DNA of 64,000 nt from Ruminococcus sp. (GCA_014799805.1 JAAVHJ010000023.1:1-64000); one strand, 5' to 3'; positions 1 to 10,195 are shown, numbered from the stretch's first letter. Notes: a model not told the origin generated them from the letters alone. Numbers and translations: made by a program.

Positions 1-690
1 ACCTATGCCGAGATAATTTTCTTGATTTTCTATATTATGCAATATAATTTGATTATTTTCTGTTACATAGAGAATACTTCCGTCCGTATTCACATCAAAG
101 CTGGCTTTTTCATGAATATTAGTAATAATTATCTCGTCTGTTTTATCCTGTAAATCAAAACAATGAATGTCATTAGAGCTATTATGCTTTAGTACATAGT
201 AAAGCTTATTGTCTTTGATACACTTGTATGTTATTTCACCATCTTGTGAAAGAATGAAATTCCAATCGTTATTTTTTCTATAGTATTTATTTTCAACTCC
301 ATTTTTTTCATCTGTAAAAACTGTCCAATCTGGTTCTTGATTTGTCTTTGCAATGATACAATTTTTTCCTGTTTTTACGCTAGTTGTTGTATAGTAAACA
401 ATATTTTCTGATTGTATTGGATATTTTAAGCCAAAATATTCACTATTATCGAGCGAATCAATTGGATAGACTTTTGCTTTTGTTAAAGTATCAATAGCAT
501 ATTTTGTACGCATGCCAGATATTGTGTAAGCACCGTTGCAATCTCCAGTAGACCAACTAAAAAAAGAACTTTCTTCTTCGCTTTTATGATATTTTTTGAT
601 TCCCCAAAAAACCATAAAGCATACTATTATGATTCCAAGAATTACACTTAATATGATAATTGTTTTTCTTTTTGCAAATAATAATTTCAA
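1..690 (-). CDS. membrane-anchored hypothetical protein, partial (C-terminus outside window)
   Basis: Open minus-strand frame from TTG at 690 with upstream AGGTGAT; translation starts MKLLFAKRKTIIILSVILGIIIVCFMVFWGIKKYHK (single TM anchor) and runs open to base 1. Missing from the ORF track because it is truncated. Confidence 0.75.
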   Translation of the reverse strand, partial: MKLLFAKRKTIIILSVILGIIIVCFMVFWGIKKYHKSEEESSFFSWSTGDCNGAYTISGMRTKYAIDTLTKAKVYPIDSLDNSEYFGLKYPIQSENIVYYTTTSVKTGKNCIIAKTNQEPDWTVFTDEKNGVENKYYRKNNDWNFILSQDGEITYKCIKDNKLYYVLKHNSSNDIHCFDLQDKTDEIIITNIHEKASFDVNTDGSILYVTENNQIILHNIENQENYLGIG

Positions 691-717
691 GAGCCATCAC
701 CTGTTTTTTAAATTTAA

Positions 718-757
718 TTAAAAAAATACACCCAACAATTTTAAAAATCGTCGGGTG
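718..757 (-). terminator. Rho-independent terminator downstream of tRNA-Leu
   Basis: Minus strand CACCCGACGATTTTTAAAATTGTTGGGTG followed by TATTTTTTT. Confidence 0.7.
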
Positions 758-766
758 CTGTCACCA

Positions 767-850
767 TGCCGCTGACCGGACTTGAACCGGTACGGATTTT
801 ACTCCGAGGGATTTTAAGTCCCTTGTGTCTGCCTATTCCACCACAGCGGC
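767..850 (-). tRNA. tRNA-Leu (anticodon UAA)
   Basis: Reverse complement GCCGCTGTGGTGGAATAGGCAGACACAAGGGACTTAAAATCCCTCGGAGTAAAATCCGTACCGGTTCAAGTCCGGTCAGCGGCA: acceptor stem pairs, GGTTCAAGTCC T-arm, long variable arm, loop CTTAAAA. CCA is not encoded. Confidence 0.97.
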
Positions 851-1064
851 TTATTTAGTACAGTATTTATTTTAGCATAAAACAACAAATTTGTCAATAA
901 GATTTTTGGTAAAAAATAATGCTAAATTTTATCTAAAATTTATGCAATATGCTGAAATCTCAATTTCAAAAGAATTTTTGTCATATTTTATGTGTGAAAA
1001 GTGTTTTATTAGTAGGAACTTATGTAATATAAGTTTAAGATTCAGTTAAGATTTCAAAAGACTA

Positions 1065-1093
1065 TTGACAAATATAAATGCCTGTGCTATTAT
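1065..1093 (+). promoter_or_regulatory. sigma-A promoter of the permease/adaptor operon
   Basis: TTGACA-17 nt-TATTAT upstream of the 1146 ORF. Confidence 0.75.
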
Positions 1094-1145
1094 GAATAGT
1101 ACAGTAAAAAAATAAAAGATTAAAATTTTTATGAGGTGATGTTAT

Positions 1146-2018
1146 TTGCAAGTTCGTAAAAAAATACTAAACGCTCTAAGCCAATGGGGTTGGCTGATAC
1201 CTAGCTTAATCGGAGTACTAATATTTTTTATTATCCCATTCTGTGTTGTCATGTATTATTCTGTATTAGATAATCTGGCATTTTCCAATTTTGTAGGGTT
1301 AGAAAATTTCAGAAAATTACTTAAAAATGACTCATTTTTGCGAGCGTCCAAAAATACGGCTATTTTTTCAGCAATTGCCGTACCATTATCTGTGATATTA
1401 TCATTAGTAATGGCATTTGGATTGAATGCAAAAATTCCGTGTAAAAGCTGGATAAAATCTTGTTTTTTATGTCCTTTAATGGTACCGATTGCATCTGTTG
1501 TGCTAGTATGGCAAGTTATTTTTCATTATCACGGCACTTTAAATCAAATCACTGGATTATTTGGAGCTGAACCTATTGACTGGCTGAAGTCAAACTGGTC
1601 ATATTTCATTCTGACAATTATGTTTCTTTGGAAAACATTAGGCTATAATATGATATTATTTATGTCAGCTATTGCTGGAATTCCAACAGATATATTGGAA
1701 GTAGCAGAATTAGAGGGAGCAGGGGAATTTTATAAATTCTTGCATATTAAATTAAGATATTTATCGCCTACGATTTTATTTGTGACGATTTTATCTATTA
1801 TCAGCTCTTTTAAAATGTTCCGTGAAGTATATTTACTAGCAGGTCCTTATCCACATGAAAGCATGTATTTATTGCAACATTTCATGAATAATACATTTCA
1901 GTCAACGGACTATCAAAAATTATCCAGTGCGGCAGTATTATTATCTATTGTCATGATAATTATCATTGGCATTTTATATTTAATAGAACGCAAATATGGA
2001 GAGGACGTAGAAGAATGA
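1146..2018 (+). CDS. carbohydrate-type ABC transporter permease (MalF/UgpA-like)
   Basis: Six-TM BPD_transp_1-type protein with EAA-like loop (EVAELEGAGEFYKFLHIKLRYLSP); TTG start after GAGGTGAT. Confidence 0.88.
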   Translation: MQVRKKILNALSQWGWLIPSLIGVLIFFIIPFCVVMYYSVLDNLAFSNFVGLENFRKLLKNDSFLRASKNTAIFSAIAVPLSVILSLVMAFGLNAKIPCKSWIKSCFLCPLMVPIASVVLVWQVIFHYHGTLNQITGLFGAEPIDWLKSNWSYFILTIMFLWKTLGYNMILFMSAIAGIPTDILEVAELEGAGEFYKFLHIKLRYLSPTILFVTILSIISSFKMFREVYLLAGPYPHESMYLLQHFMNNTFQSTDYQKLSSAAVLLSIVMIIIIGILYLIERKYGEDVEE

Positions 2019-2905
2019 GCAGTAAATTTAAAAAGCATTTTATAACTGGTTTATTATTTTTGATTGCTTTTCTAGCAGCGATATTATTTATTTTGCCAAC
2101 TGTGCTGACAATTACAAATTCTTTCATGACAGAAAAAGAAATTAACGCCAATTATGGGGCTATGATAGAAAGTGCATCTGCTGATAAAAAAACTTATATT
2201 TCAGAGAATTTAAATTTAAAATTTATTCCTGATTCAGTCAGCATTCAGCAATATTTATCTGTATTATTCAAAAGTCCAGATTATTTATTAAAATTCTGGA
2301 ATTCTGTGATACTTGTTGTGCCAATTACAGTATTTCAGGTATTATTGGCAAGTATTACAGCATATGGTTTTTCAAGATACAGAGGAAAAATTCGGGAAAT
2401 TATATTTTTTGTTTATATTATTCTCATGTTAATGCCATATCAAGTAACACTTGTCCCGAATCGGTTAGTTTCTGAATTTTTAGGAATTTTCGGTACAAGA
2501 TGGGCAATTATCTTACCTGCTGTTTTTTCGCCGTTCAGCGTATATTTATTAACAAAAATTATGCGTAGAATTCCGAATGCTTATTTTGAAGCTGCACGGC
2601 TTGACGGTGCAGGAGAATTTCAAATTTTCTTATATATCTGCCTGCCATTATGCAGAAGTGCTATGCTTTCTGTTGGATTACTAGTATTTATTGATTATTG
2701 GAACATGGTGGAACAGCCTTTAATTTTGCTAGATAATCAAGACCAATATCCATTATCTGTATTTTTATCACAGATTAATACTGGTGATGTAGGACTTGCT
2801 TTTGCAGTTGCTGTTGTGTATATGATTCCAGCATTGCTATTATTTCTATATGGTGAAGAATATCTTGTAGAGGGCATTACTTATTCTGGCGGTGTAAAAG
2901 GTTAA
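2015..2905 (+). CDS. carbohydrate-type ABC transporter permease (MalG/UgpE-like)
   Basis: EAA motif (EAARLDGAGEFQIFLYICLPLCRS); 4-bp overlap with upstream gene. Confidence 0.88.
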   Translation: MSSKFKKHFITGLLFLIAFLAAILFILPTVLTITNSFMTEKEINANYGAMIESASADKKTYISENLNLKFIPDSVSIQQYLSVLFKSPDYLLKFWNSVILVVPITVFQVLLASITAYGFSRYRGKIREIIFFVYIILMLMPYQVTLVPNRLVSEFLGIFGTRWAIILPAVFSPFSVYLLTKIMRRIPNAYFEAARLDGAGEFQIFLYICLPLCRSAMLSVGLLVFIDYWNMVEQPLILLDNQDQYPLSVFLSQINTGDVGLAFAVAVVYMIPALLLFLYGEEYLVEGITYSGGVKG

Positions 2906-2931
2906 TTATTATCTGGAGGTTTTATATTATT

Positions 2932-4917
2932 ATGGAAGAACAATCAAAAAGTGCAAAACGCAGAGAAAAAATTAAAACTATTTTAATTATTTTCCTGATG
3001 ATATTATTATTATTGACATTTTTTTCAAGTAGTATTTTAAATTATAGTTTGCCAACTGTTTCAGCACAATATGCAAGTTATGGTGTGATTACAGAGAAAA
3101 TCAGAGGCACTGGCATTGTGACAGCAAATCAAAATTATGATATTAAAGCCGACAGTACACGTGTTGTGACTTCTGTTTCTGTCAAAGTCGGAGATGAAGT
3201 CAAAGCTGGAGATAAATTATTTGTTCTTGATGCATCTGAAAATCAAGAAGAAATAAAAAATGCAGAAAATGCGTTACAAGAAGCAGAACTTGCTTATCAA
3301 AAAGCATTATTAACGGCTGTACCAGATTATACAGCAGAAAATCAGGAAATTACGAATGCAAGAGCGGATTTACAATCCGCAATTCAGAAATTAAATCAGG
3401 CAAAAAATCAAACGTCTAGTATTTCTGATTCTGCTTATCAGCAAGCTAATTCAAAAGTAAAAGAACTTTCTTCCAGAATAGAGGATTTAAATAATTATTT
3501 ATTAGCCGTTTCTTCTGGTGAATTAGACAGCGTTCCGTCACAGTATTTAGCCGAATTGCAAACAGCACAGAATAATTTGCAAATTGCTACAAAAAAATTA
3601 GAATCTGCACAGGAAAATTTAGAATCTAAAAATATTGCTGTTTCCTCAGGGGAACAAGAACAAACAATATTATCTTTAGAACGTGAAGCCGAAAAAGCAC
3701 AGATTGCTTATCAAAGAGCCAAAACAGATTATGAAACTGCCAAAGAATCTGGTATCATAAATTCTATACCGTCTACTAAATTCACAGATGATGAAGAAAA
3801 TGAAGAAAATAATATGCCTGTTATGAATTCTCTGACAGATATGCAACGTGCAATGGAAGATGCAGAACAAACCATGCGTTATGCCAACGAAGACGTAGAG
3901 AATGCAAAAAAAATATTAGAATCTATTAAATTACAGGAAACAGATTTACAAAATGCAAAAGATGCTGTCACACAAGCAACAGCAGAACAGGAACAAGCAC
4001 AAAAAGCTTATCAATCTGCTTCTTCTGGTGTAAATGCCTTAATACAAGCAGATTTAAATACTGTCAATGCAGAGTTGGAATCCGCACAATCTGTGATAAC
4101 TGCTTATGAAATGCAGGAGTCTCAAAACGCTGGTTCAGATATTACTAGTTTGCAAGAAGCAGTTTCCCAACAAGAACGTAATTTACAGACTTTGATTTTA
4201 CAGCTTGCTGAAAAAAAGCAAGAAGATGATTTATCCCAGAAAGTAAATGATTTAGAATTAAAAAGTCAACAAAATGCAATTGAACAGCAAAAAACAGAAT
4301 TAGAAAAATTAAAAAAAGACATTGGAACACAGATAATTACCAGCAAAAATGATGGTATTGTAAGTAGTATCACTTGTGTTGCAGGTGATACTGTCATGGA
4401 AGGTGACACACTTGCAAGTCTAAGTTTAACAAATTCTGGTTATACGGTACAATTTTCTGTTACGGCTGAACAAGCCAGAAAAGTTCATGCAGGTATAACT
4501 GCTGAAATTATGAATCAATATCATAGTGATATTACAGCAAAATTAACGGCAATTAAGCCTGACACAGAAAATGGAAAGAGTGATAATAAATTATTAATTT
4601 TTGATATTACAGGTAGTGAAGTAGATTCTGGTCAGTCGCTTGCGTTGTCAATTGCTTGCTCCAGTGAAAATTATGATTGTGTTGTTCCTACAAGTGCGAT
4701 TATGGAAGATAATGACGGAAAATTTGTGTTAATCATGAAAGCCAAAAGTACGCCTTTGGGCAATCGCTATTATGCAAGTCGTTGTGATGTCACTGTACTT
4801 GCACATGATGAAGTAAATTCTGCCGTACAGGGTGATATGAACAGCTCCGATTTTGTAATTACGAATTCTGAAAAACCTTTGACAGCTGGTACACAAGTAC
4901 GCATGGAGGATAATTAA
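2932..4917 (+). CDS. HlyD/MacA-like periplasmic adaptor with long coiled coil
   Basis: N-terminal TM, split biotinyl-lipoyl halves (VKVGDEVKAGDKLFVLDASENQEE ... GIVSSITCVAGDTVMEGDTLASL) flanking ~250 aa of Gln/Glu/Ala-rich coiled coil. Confidence 0.85.
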   Translation: MEEQSKSAKRREKIKTILIIFLMILLLLTFFSSSILNYSLPTVSAQYASYGVITEKIRGTGIVTANQNYDIKADSTRVVTSVSVKVGDEVKAGDKLFVLDASENQEEIKNAENALQEAELAYQKALLTAVPDYTAENQEITNARADLQSAIQKLNQAKNQTSSISDSAYQQANSKVKELSSRIEDLNNYLLAVSSGELDSVPSQYLAELQTAQNNLQIATKKLESAQENLESKNIAVSSGEQEQTILSLEREAEKAQIAYQRAKTDYETAKESGIINSIPSTKFTDDEENEENNMPVMNSLTDMQRAMEDAEQTMRYANEDVENAKKILESIKLQETDLQNAKDAVTQATAEQEQAQKAYQSASSGVNALIQADLNTVNAELESAQSVITAYEMQESQNAGSDITSLQEAVSQQERNLQTLILQLAEKKQEDDLSQKVNDLELKSQQNAIEQQKTELEKLKKDIGTQIITSKNDGIVSSITCVAGDTVMEGDTLASLSLTNSGYTVQFSVTAEQARKVHAGITAEIMNQYHSDITAKLTAIKPDTENGKSDNKLLIFDITGSEVDSGQSLALSIACSSENYDCVVPTSAIMEDNDGKFVLIMKAKSTPLGNRYYASRCDVTVLAHDEVNSAVQGDMNSSDFVITNSEKPLTAGTQVRMEDN

Positions 4918-4919
4918 TT

Positions 4920-5963
4920 GTGAAAAAAAAATTACAAAAACGACAGATTTTTAGATTTTTTAGTGCTTTACTCTGTTTGATTGTAGTATTTATATTAACT
5001 TGTATTAGCAATTATATTTCTAATTTGCTAGATAGTCAAAAGGCAGGCGAACGTTGGCAGGGAAATTCAGACACAAAATTTGCACAAGTTAGCGTATTTT
5101 TTAAACAAGATGAAGATTTTAATACAAGTAATATTCAGAGTTTACATGAAAGTATTGAAGAGAGTTTAAAATCCGCATCATTGGAAGCCAGTTCTGATTC
5201 TTCCAGACTTTGGTATGATTGCTATAGTACACAGGGCGGAGAAACTGAAATTACTGGTTCACGCAAAAATTCTGCAAAAGCTCTTGTAACAGCTGTCGGA
5301 GGGGATTTTTTCACAATGCATATGCCAGAACTTGCAGACGGCAGTTATTTTCAAGATTCTGATATCATGCATGACAGAGTTATCATAGATACAACGCTTG
5401 CATGGCAATTATTTGGTTCTTCTCAAGTTGCGGGCATGGAGCTGACAATTCAACAAAAAACTTGTTTCATTGCGGGTGTTGTGAAACCTGAAACAAATTA
5501 TGCTTCTCAAACTGCTTATGGCGATACGCCTAGAATTTACATGTCTTATTTATTCTATCAGGAATTATCTTCTGATACAAAAATAGACTGTTATGAAGCT
5601 GTCTTGCCAAATCCTGTTAAAAATTTTGCAAAAAATACCATTTCTGAATTAATAAATTCTGAAAGCAATATAACTATTTTGCAAAATACAGACAGATATT
5701 CGCTTTCTGGAAGATTTGAGAATTTAAAACATATTCGCAATTTTGTTGTTGCAGAAACTGTGACATATCCGTATTGGGAAAATTCTGCAAGAATCATTTG
5801 CTTTGATACGGCTATGCTATTATTTTTAATGCTATTATTTTTAATTTATCCTGTTTTCTATTTTATCTGGCTTTGCTGGAAAGCATATTGTTTCATAGAT
5901 AGCACAATCTGGCAAAAACGGCAAGCTTATAAAAATCGCTATCGTTCGCAAATTTCTTCCTGA
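4920..5963 (+). CDS. MacB-periplasmic-core-like ABC permease-related protein
   Basis: N-terminal TM, MacB_PCD-like ectodomain (GGDFFTMHMPELADGSYF...VIIDTTLAWQLFGSSQVAGMEL), C-terminal TM; GTG start; no ATPase domain. Confidence 0.65.
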   Translation: MKKKLQKRQIFRFFSALLCLIVVFILTCISNYISNLLDSQKAGERWQGNSDTKFAQVSVFFKQDEDFNTSNIQSLHESIEESLKSASLEASSDSSRLWYDCYSTQGGETEITGSRKNSAKALVTAVGGDFFTMHMPELADGSYFQDSDIMHDRVIIDTTLAWQLFGSSQVAGMELTIQQKTCFIAGVVKPETNYASQTAYGDTPRIYMSYLFYQELSSDTKIDCYEAVLPNPVKNFAKNTISELINSESNITILQNTDRYSLSGRFENLKHIRNFVVAETVTYPYWENSARIICFDTAMLLFLMLLFLIYPVFYFIWLCWKAYCFIDSTIWQKRQAYKNRYRSQISS

Positions 5964-5993
5964 AATAATATTTTTCATGCCATTATAAAAAAA

Positions 5994-6030
5994 CAGCTCC
6001 CTGCTATTTCTGCAAGGAGCTATTTTTTTA
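5994..6030. terminator. bidirectional Rho-independent terminator
   Basis: AGCTCCCTGCTATTTCTGCAAGGAGCT with A- and T-tracts on both sides, between convergent genes. Confidence 0.85.
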
Positions 6031-6031
6031 A

Positions 6032-6457
6032 TTATTCGGAATCGCTATCAATGACAACACCGTCTACAGATTCAATTAATTTCGTACCACAATAAGGACA
6101 GAATTTTTGATGTTCCATCACATATTTTTTGCAGTTTGGGCAGGCAGACGCATTGTCTAAATTGCTCAATTCTGCTTTTGCAGCTGCAATTTGTGCTTTG
6201 ACATCTGCAATTTCAACCATGAAATTTACAAATTCCGGAGCATTTTTACTCCCATAAATTTCTTCGTATTTTTTGCCTATAGCAAGATAAATTTCATTTA
6301 ATTTTGCTTCCGCATGACGAATTGTATTTTGCAATTTTACTTTTTCAGCCATTTTCTTTGAGCTGTCAACTGCATTTCTTTTCAGTTTTTCGGCTTTATC
6401 TCTTGCATCAGAACCAAATTGTGCAAGTTTGTCTCTAAAATTTCTTTCATCTGGCAT
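6032..6457 (-). CDS. zinc-ribbon domain protein
   Basis: C-terminal CPNCKKYVMEHQKFCPYCGTKL double CxxC after a coiled-coil N-terminus. Confidence 0.8.
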   Translation of the reverse strand: MPDERNFRDKLAQFGSDARDKAEKLKRNAVDSSKKMAEKVKLQNTIRHAEAKLNEIYLAIGKKYEEIYGSKNAPEFVNFMVEIADVKAQIAAAKAELSNLDNASACPNCKKYVMEHQKFCPYCGTKLIESVDGVVIDSDSE

Positions 6458-6552
6458 AAAAACAACCTCCTATGTATAAAAAATAATAAAATATTAGAAT
6501 ACTACAAGTTTATCATAATTTCAAATATTTGTCAAGTCTTTTATGTGAAAAT

Positions 6553-6816
6553 TTAATGAAAATTTAATTCACAAAAACTTTGCATTTGCTGTGCCGTTGT
6601 TCTGAATACCAGCACAAAATTTTCGTTATATTGACTGGACATTTGTCTTGTGATTTCTTCTGGCGAAAATGCCTGCAAAAATTTCTCTGCACTTTGAATA
6701 ATTAAATTATTATTATTCTCTTGCAAGATATTATTAATATATAATTTTTGTTGATAACAATTATGTTTCAATTCACAGACAAATTTAATTTTATCATTAT
6801 TTTTTAAATCTTGCAT
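6553..6816 (-). CDS. hypothetical protein (87 aa)
   Basis: ORF in same orientation as and overlapping the VanZ gene. Confidence 0.5.
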   Translation of the reverse strand: MQDLKNNDKIKFVCELKHNCYQQKLYINNILQENNNNLIIQSAEKFLQAFSPEEITRQMSSQYNENFVLVFRTTAQQMQSFCELNFH

Positions 6817-7396
6817 AAATAACTCGCTTTCTTAGAAATTTTACTAGAAAATATAATATTTGAAAACAAATAAACCCACCAAATGCACCAAATAAATTCA
6901 ATAGCAAATCATCAATATCACATTTACCAATTAAAGCCAATGCTTGAATCATTTCAACCAAGCTAATCATAATTATCATTGTGAAGAAAAATAAAAAAAG
7001 ATTCCTTTGTTTTTTCTGAAAATATGGCAGAAAAAATCCCATTGGGAAAAATAATGCTAAATTTCCCATTAAATTCATAATTGCAATGGGGAATAGGGGA
7101 TTACTTCTATCAAGCCATGATGAAAAATATCGAATTGTTGAAAATGGCTTATACTGAATTGATTTTTTTACGGCTTGCCAATAAGGCATATTATCAAATA
7201 CCGCTTTATGAAATTTTGAATTTGTACCATGAATGATTCTTTCAAAAAACACTAGATACAAAACACATGCGATATAAAATAAAAATGCAATGATAATCAA
7301 AAATTTACAGAAATGAAATTTTTTTCGCTCTGGTGATAATTTATTTTTCTTTTTATTATATGCAGTTCTATCTGAAACGGTTCTGCTTTTCATCAT
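6797..7396 (-). CDS. VanZ family protein
   Basis: NLMGNLALFFPMGFFLPYF ... SLVEMIQALALIGKCDIDDLLLNLFGAFGGF, the VanZ-like signature. Confidence 0.88.
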   Translation of the reverse strand: MMKSRTVSDRTAYNKKKNKLSPERKKFHFCKFLIIIAFLFYIACVLYLVFFERIIHGTNSKFHKAVFDNMPYWQAVKKSIQYKPFSTIRYFSSWLDRSNPLFPIAIMNLMGNLALFFPMGFFLPYFQKKQRNLFLFFFTMIIMISLVEMIQALALIGKCDIDDLLLNLFGAFGGFICFQILYFLVKFLRKRVIYARFKK

Positions 7397-7544
7397 AAAT
7401 ATAGCCTATTGTAGCAAGTTTATTCATAATTTCTTGCATATCACAATCATTTGTTTTGCAAAATTCTTCCAGAGATGGATAAAAATCCCGTAATTGCGTA
7501 TTTAAATAACTTACTAAAATCGCAGGGTCATTTGGTAAATTCAT
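7368..7544 (-). CDS. DUF4250 domain protein (58 aa), absent from ORF track
   Basis: ATG at 7544 after AGGAGCTGAATAGC: MNLPNDPAILVSYLNTQLRDFYPSLEEFCKTNDCDMQEIMNKLATIGYIYDEKQNRFR*; overlaps start of VanZ gene. Confidence 0.85.
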   Translation of the reverse strand: MNLPNDPAILVSYLNTQLRDFYPSLEEFCKTNDCDMQEIMNKLATIGYIYDEKQNRFR

Positions 7545-7692
7545 GCTATTCAGCTCCTAATTAATTTAATAATAATATTAATAATATTATTTTTTCTTTT
7601 CTTTTGATTAATCATAACACAGAAACTAATTTTTGTCAAGTGCAAAATCTGTACCATTTGGGTAAAATTTACAAATTTTTTTCAAATCCCTA

Positions 7693-7721
7693 TTGCAAAA
7701 TATTTTAGAATGTAGTATAAT
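7693..7721 (+). promoter_or_regulatory. sigma-A promoter of pgk
   Basis: TTGCAA-17 nt-TATAAT, ~85 nt upstream of pgk. Confidence 0.65.
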
Positions 7722-7805
7722 AATATTTGTAAGCTTTGCAGAGGGATTCTCTCTGCATTCAAAACGCTGTAAAACAGCAAATTTATACGAAAGGATGTCA
7801 TAACA

Positions 7806-9026
7806 ATGGCAGGTTTAAACAAAGTAACTGTAGAAGACATTGACGTAAAGGGCAAAAAGGTCCTTGTCAGAGTGGATTTTAACGTTCCACTCAAAGAAGG
7901 CGTTATCACAGATGATAACAGAATTCAAGCTGCACTTCCAACAATTAACAAGCTTGTTGAGAATGAAGCAAAAGTTGTTCTGTGTTCTCATCTGGGTAAA
8001 CCGAAAAACGGTCCAGAAGACAAATTCTCTCTCGCTCCAGCAGCTGCAAGATTGGCAGAATTAGTATCTGCAAAAGTTGTATTTGCAAAAGATGATACTG
8101 TTGTTGGCGAAAATGCAAAAAAAGCTGTTGCTGAAATGAATGACGGTGAAATTGTTGTACTGGAAAATACCAGATTCAGAGGTGCAGAAGAAACCAAGAA
8201 CGGCGAAGAATTTTCCAAAGAATTGGCTGAATTGGTTGACAATCAGATTTTTGTCATGGACGCTTTTGGTTCTGCACACAGAGCGCATGCTTCTACAGCA
8301 GGTGTCACAAAATTTGTAGAACAAACAGCTGTTGGCTATTTAATGCAAAAAGAAATTCAGTATTTAGGTAATGCTGTTGAAGAGCCAGTACGCCCATTTG
8401 TTGCAATTCTGGGTGGTGCAAAAGTAGCAGATAAATTAAATGTTATTTCTAATCTGCTTGAAAAATGCGATACCCTGATTATTGGCGGTGGTATGGCATA
8501 TACGTTTATTAAAGCACAGGGCGGTTCTATTGGTAATTCTTTAGTAGACAACGAAAAACTGGATTACTGTAAAGAAATGCTTGCAAAGGCTGAATCTCTT
8601 GGCAAGAAAATATTATTGCCAGTTGATACCACTGTTGCAAGTGAATTTCCAAATCCAATTGATGCAGAAATTGCTGTAGAAGTTGTAAATTCTCATGAAA
8701 TCCCTGCTGACAAAATGGGCTTAGATATTGGTACAGAAACACAGGCAATCTTTGCAGAAGCTGTAAAAACTGCAAAAACTGTTGTTTGGAATGGACCAAT
8801 GGGCGTATTTGAAAACCCAACACTTGCAAAAGGTACAATTGCAGTTGCACAAGCACTTGCTGAAACAGATGCAACTACGATTGTAGGCGGTGGCGATTCT
8901 GCAGCAGCTGTAAAGAAACTCGGCTTTGCAGATAAAATCAGTCATATTTCCACTGGTGGTGGTGCTTCTCTGGAATATCTCGAAGGAAAAGTATTACCAG
9001 GTGTAGCTGTTATCGCTGAAAAGTAA
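7806..9026 (+). CDS. pgk: phosphoglycerate kinase
   Basis: [61 protein letters not shown]. Confidence 0.98.
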   Translation: MAGLNKVTVEDIDVKGKKVLVRVDFNVPLKEGVITDDNRIQAALPTINKLVENEAKVVLCSHLGKPKNGPEDKFSLAPAAARLAELVSAKVVFAKDDTVVGENAKKAVAEMNDGEIVVLENTRFRGAEETKNGEEFSKELAELVDNQIFVMDAFGSAHRAHASTAGVTKFVEQTAVGYLMQKEIQYLGNAVEEPVRPFVAILGGAKVADKLNVISNLLEKCDTLIIGGGMAYTFIKAQGGSIGNSLVDNEKLDYCKEMLAKAESLGKKILLPVDTTVASEFPNPIDAEIAVEVVNSHEIPADKMGLDIGTETQAIFAEAVKTAKTVVWNGPMGVFENPTLAKGTIAVAQALAETDATTIVGGGDSAAAVKKLGFADKISHISTGGGASLEYLEGKVLPGVAVIAEK

Positions 9027-9122
9027 GTTTTTTAAAATTTTTGTCTGAAATTCCTGCTGTTATAATAAATTTTCAGCAGGAAAATCAGCATTATATTTAT
9101 TATGAAATGAAAGGTTAATTTT

Positions 9123-9356
9123 ATGAATAAATATATTCTTTGTTATACAGAAAGTGAATTTGATACTAGTATCAATGATACTGTTACAAGTTGCTATACA
9201 GAAAAATTTGATGCTGATGATTTTACAAAAGCTGTGGAGCGTTATACAGTCATGTGTGGCGCTTACAAACATGCAGTTGTATTAGCAGATGTAGAAACAG
9301 GACAAATTCTAAAACAATTCGGTTGTGCACCACAGGGCAAAGCCGTTAGTGTTTAA
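9123..9356 (+). CDS. hypothetical protein (77 aa) between pgk and tpiA
   Basis: Co-directional ORF with good frame between two glycolytic genes; no recognised domain. Confidence 0.65.
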   Translation: MNKYILCYTESEFDTSINDTVTSCYTEKFDADDFTKAVERYTVMCGAYKHAVVLADVETGQILKQFGCAPQGKAVSV

Positions 9357-9384
9357 TTAAATTTTAAATTTTGAGGTGATTTTT

Positions 9385-10161
9385 TTGAATAAAAGCACAA
9401 GAAAGGCAATTATTGCTGGAAACTGGAAAATGAATAAAACCAGACCAGAAGCAAAAGCTTTATTAGAAGCAATCAAGCCATTGGTTGCAAATGCAGAGGG
9501 CAATGTAGAAGTCATTGCATGTGTACCGTTTACAAATTTAGAAACAGCAATGACTGTAACTGAAAATTCTAATATCAAGATTGGTGCAGAAAATGTGCAT
9601 TTTGAAAAGTCTGGAGCCTATACAGGTGAAATTTCTGCGGATATGCTCACAGAACTTGGTGTAGCATATGTTGTCATCGGACACAGCGAAAGAAGACAGT
9701 ATTTCGGTGAAACTGACGAAACTGTAAATAAGAGAACTATTGCTGCATTGTCTGCTGGATTAAAGCCAATTGTTTGTGTTGGTGAGTTAAAATGGGAACG
9801 TGAATGCAACATTACAGAGGAAGTCATTGCACGTCAGATTAAACTTGATTTATGGGGTATTTCTAAAGAAGATGTCAAGAATATTGTCATTGCTTATGAA
9901 CCAGTCTGGGCAATTGGCACAGGTTTGACTGCAACTCCAGAACAAGCTGAGGAAGTTTGTGCATTTATCCGTGCAGAACTTGCAAAGCTTTATGATGCAG
10001 AAACTGCTGAGGCAATTACAATTCAATATGGTGGTTCTATGAATGCAGGCAACGCTGCAGAATTATTAGCAAAACCAAATATTGACGGTGGTTTAATTGG
10101 TGGTGCATCTCTCAAAGCAGAAGATTTTAATATTATTGTTCAAGCAGCAGTAAACGGCTAA
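9385..10161 (+). CDS. tpiA: triose-phosphate isomerase
   Basis: IIAGNWKMNKT, VIGHSERRQYFGE, AYEPVWAIGTG, IQYGGSMNAGNAAELL. Likely TTG start at 9385 after GAGGTGAT; the track's 9376 start lies in the RBS. Confidence 0.97.
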   Translation: MNKSTRKAIIAGNWKMNKTRPEAKALLEAIKPLVANAEGNVEVIACVPFTNLETAMTVTENSNIKIGAENVHFEKSGAYTGEISADMLTELGVAYVVIGHSERRQYFGETDETVNKRTIAALSAGLKPIVCVGELKWERECNITEEVIARQIKLDLWGISKEDVKNIVIAYEPVWAIGTGLTATPEQAEEVCAFIRAELAKLYDAETAEAITIQYGGSMNAGNAAELLAKPNIDGGLIGGASLKAEDFNIIVQAAVNG

Positions 10162-10173
10162 TAAAAAAATTTT

Positions 10174-10195
10174 GGGAGGTTTTAAAAGGCCTCCC
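10174..10195 (+). terminator. possible terminator/processing hairpin between tpiA and gpmI
   Basis: GGGAGG-ttttaaaagg-CCTCCC, with only a weak T-rich tail. Confidence 0.4.

Noticed and set aside
7988-8945. Several antisense ORFs of 60-115 aa across pgk (and similar shadows over tpiA, gpmI, hom, clpB, corC)
   Set aside because: They lie fully opposite strongly supported genes, lack RBSs and have low-complexity compositions; treated as spurious six-frame output.
10174-10195. Strong terminator separating tpiA and gpmI
   Set aside because: The hairpin lacks a proper U-tract; kept as a low-confidence feature rather than an operon boundary.
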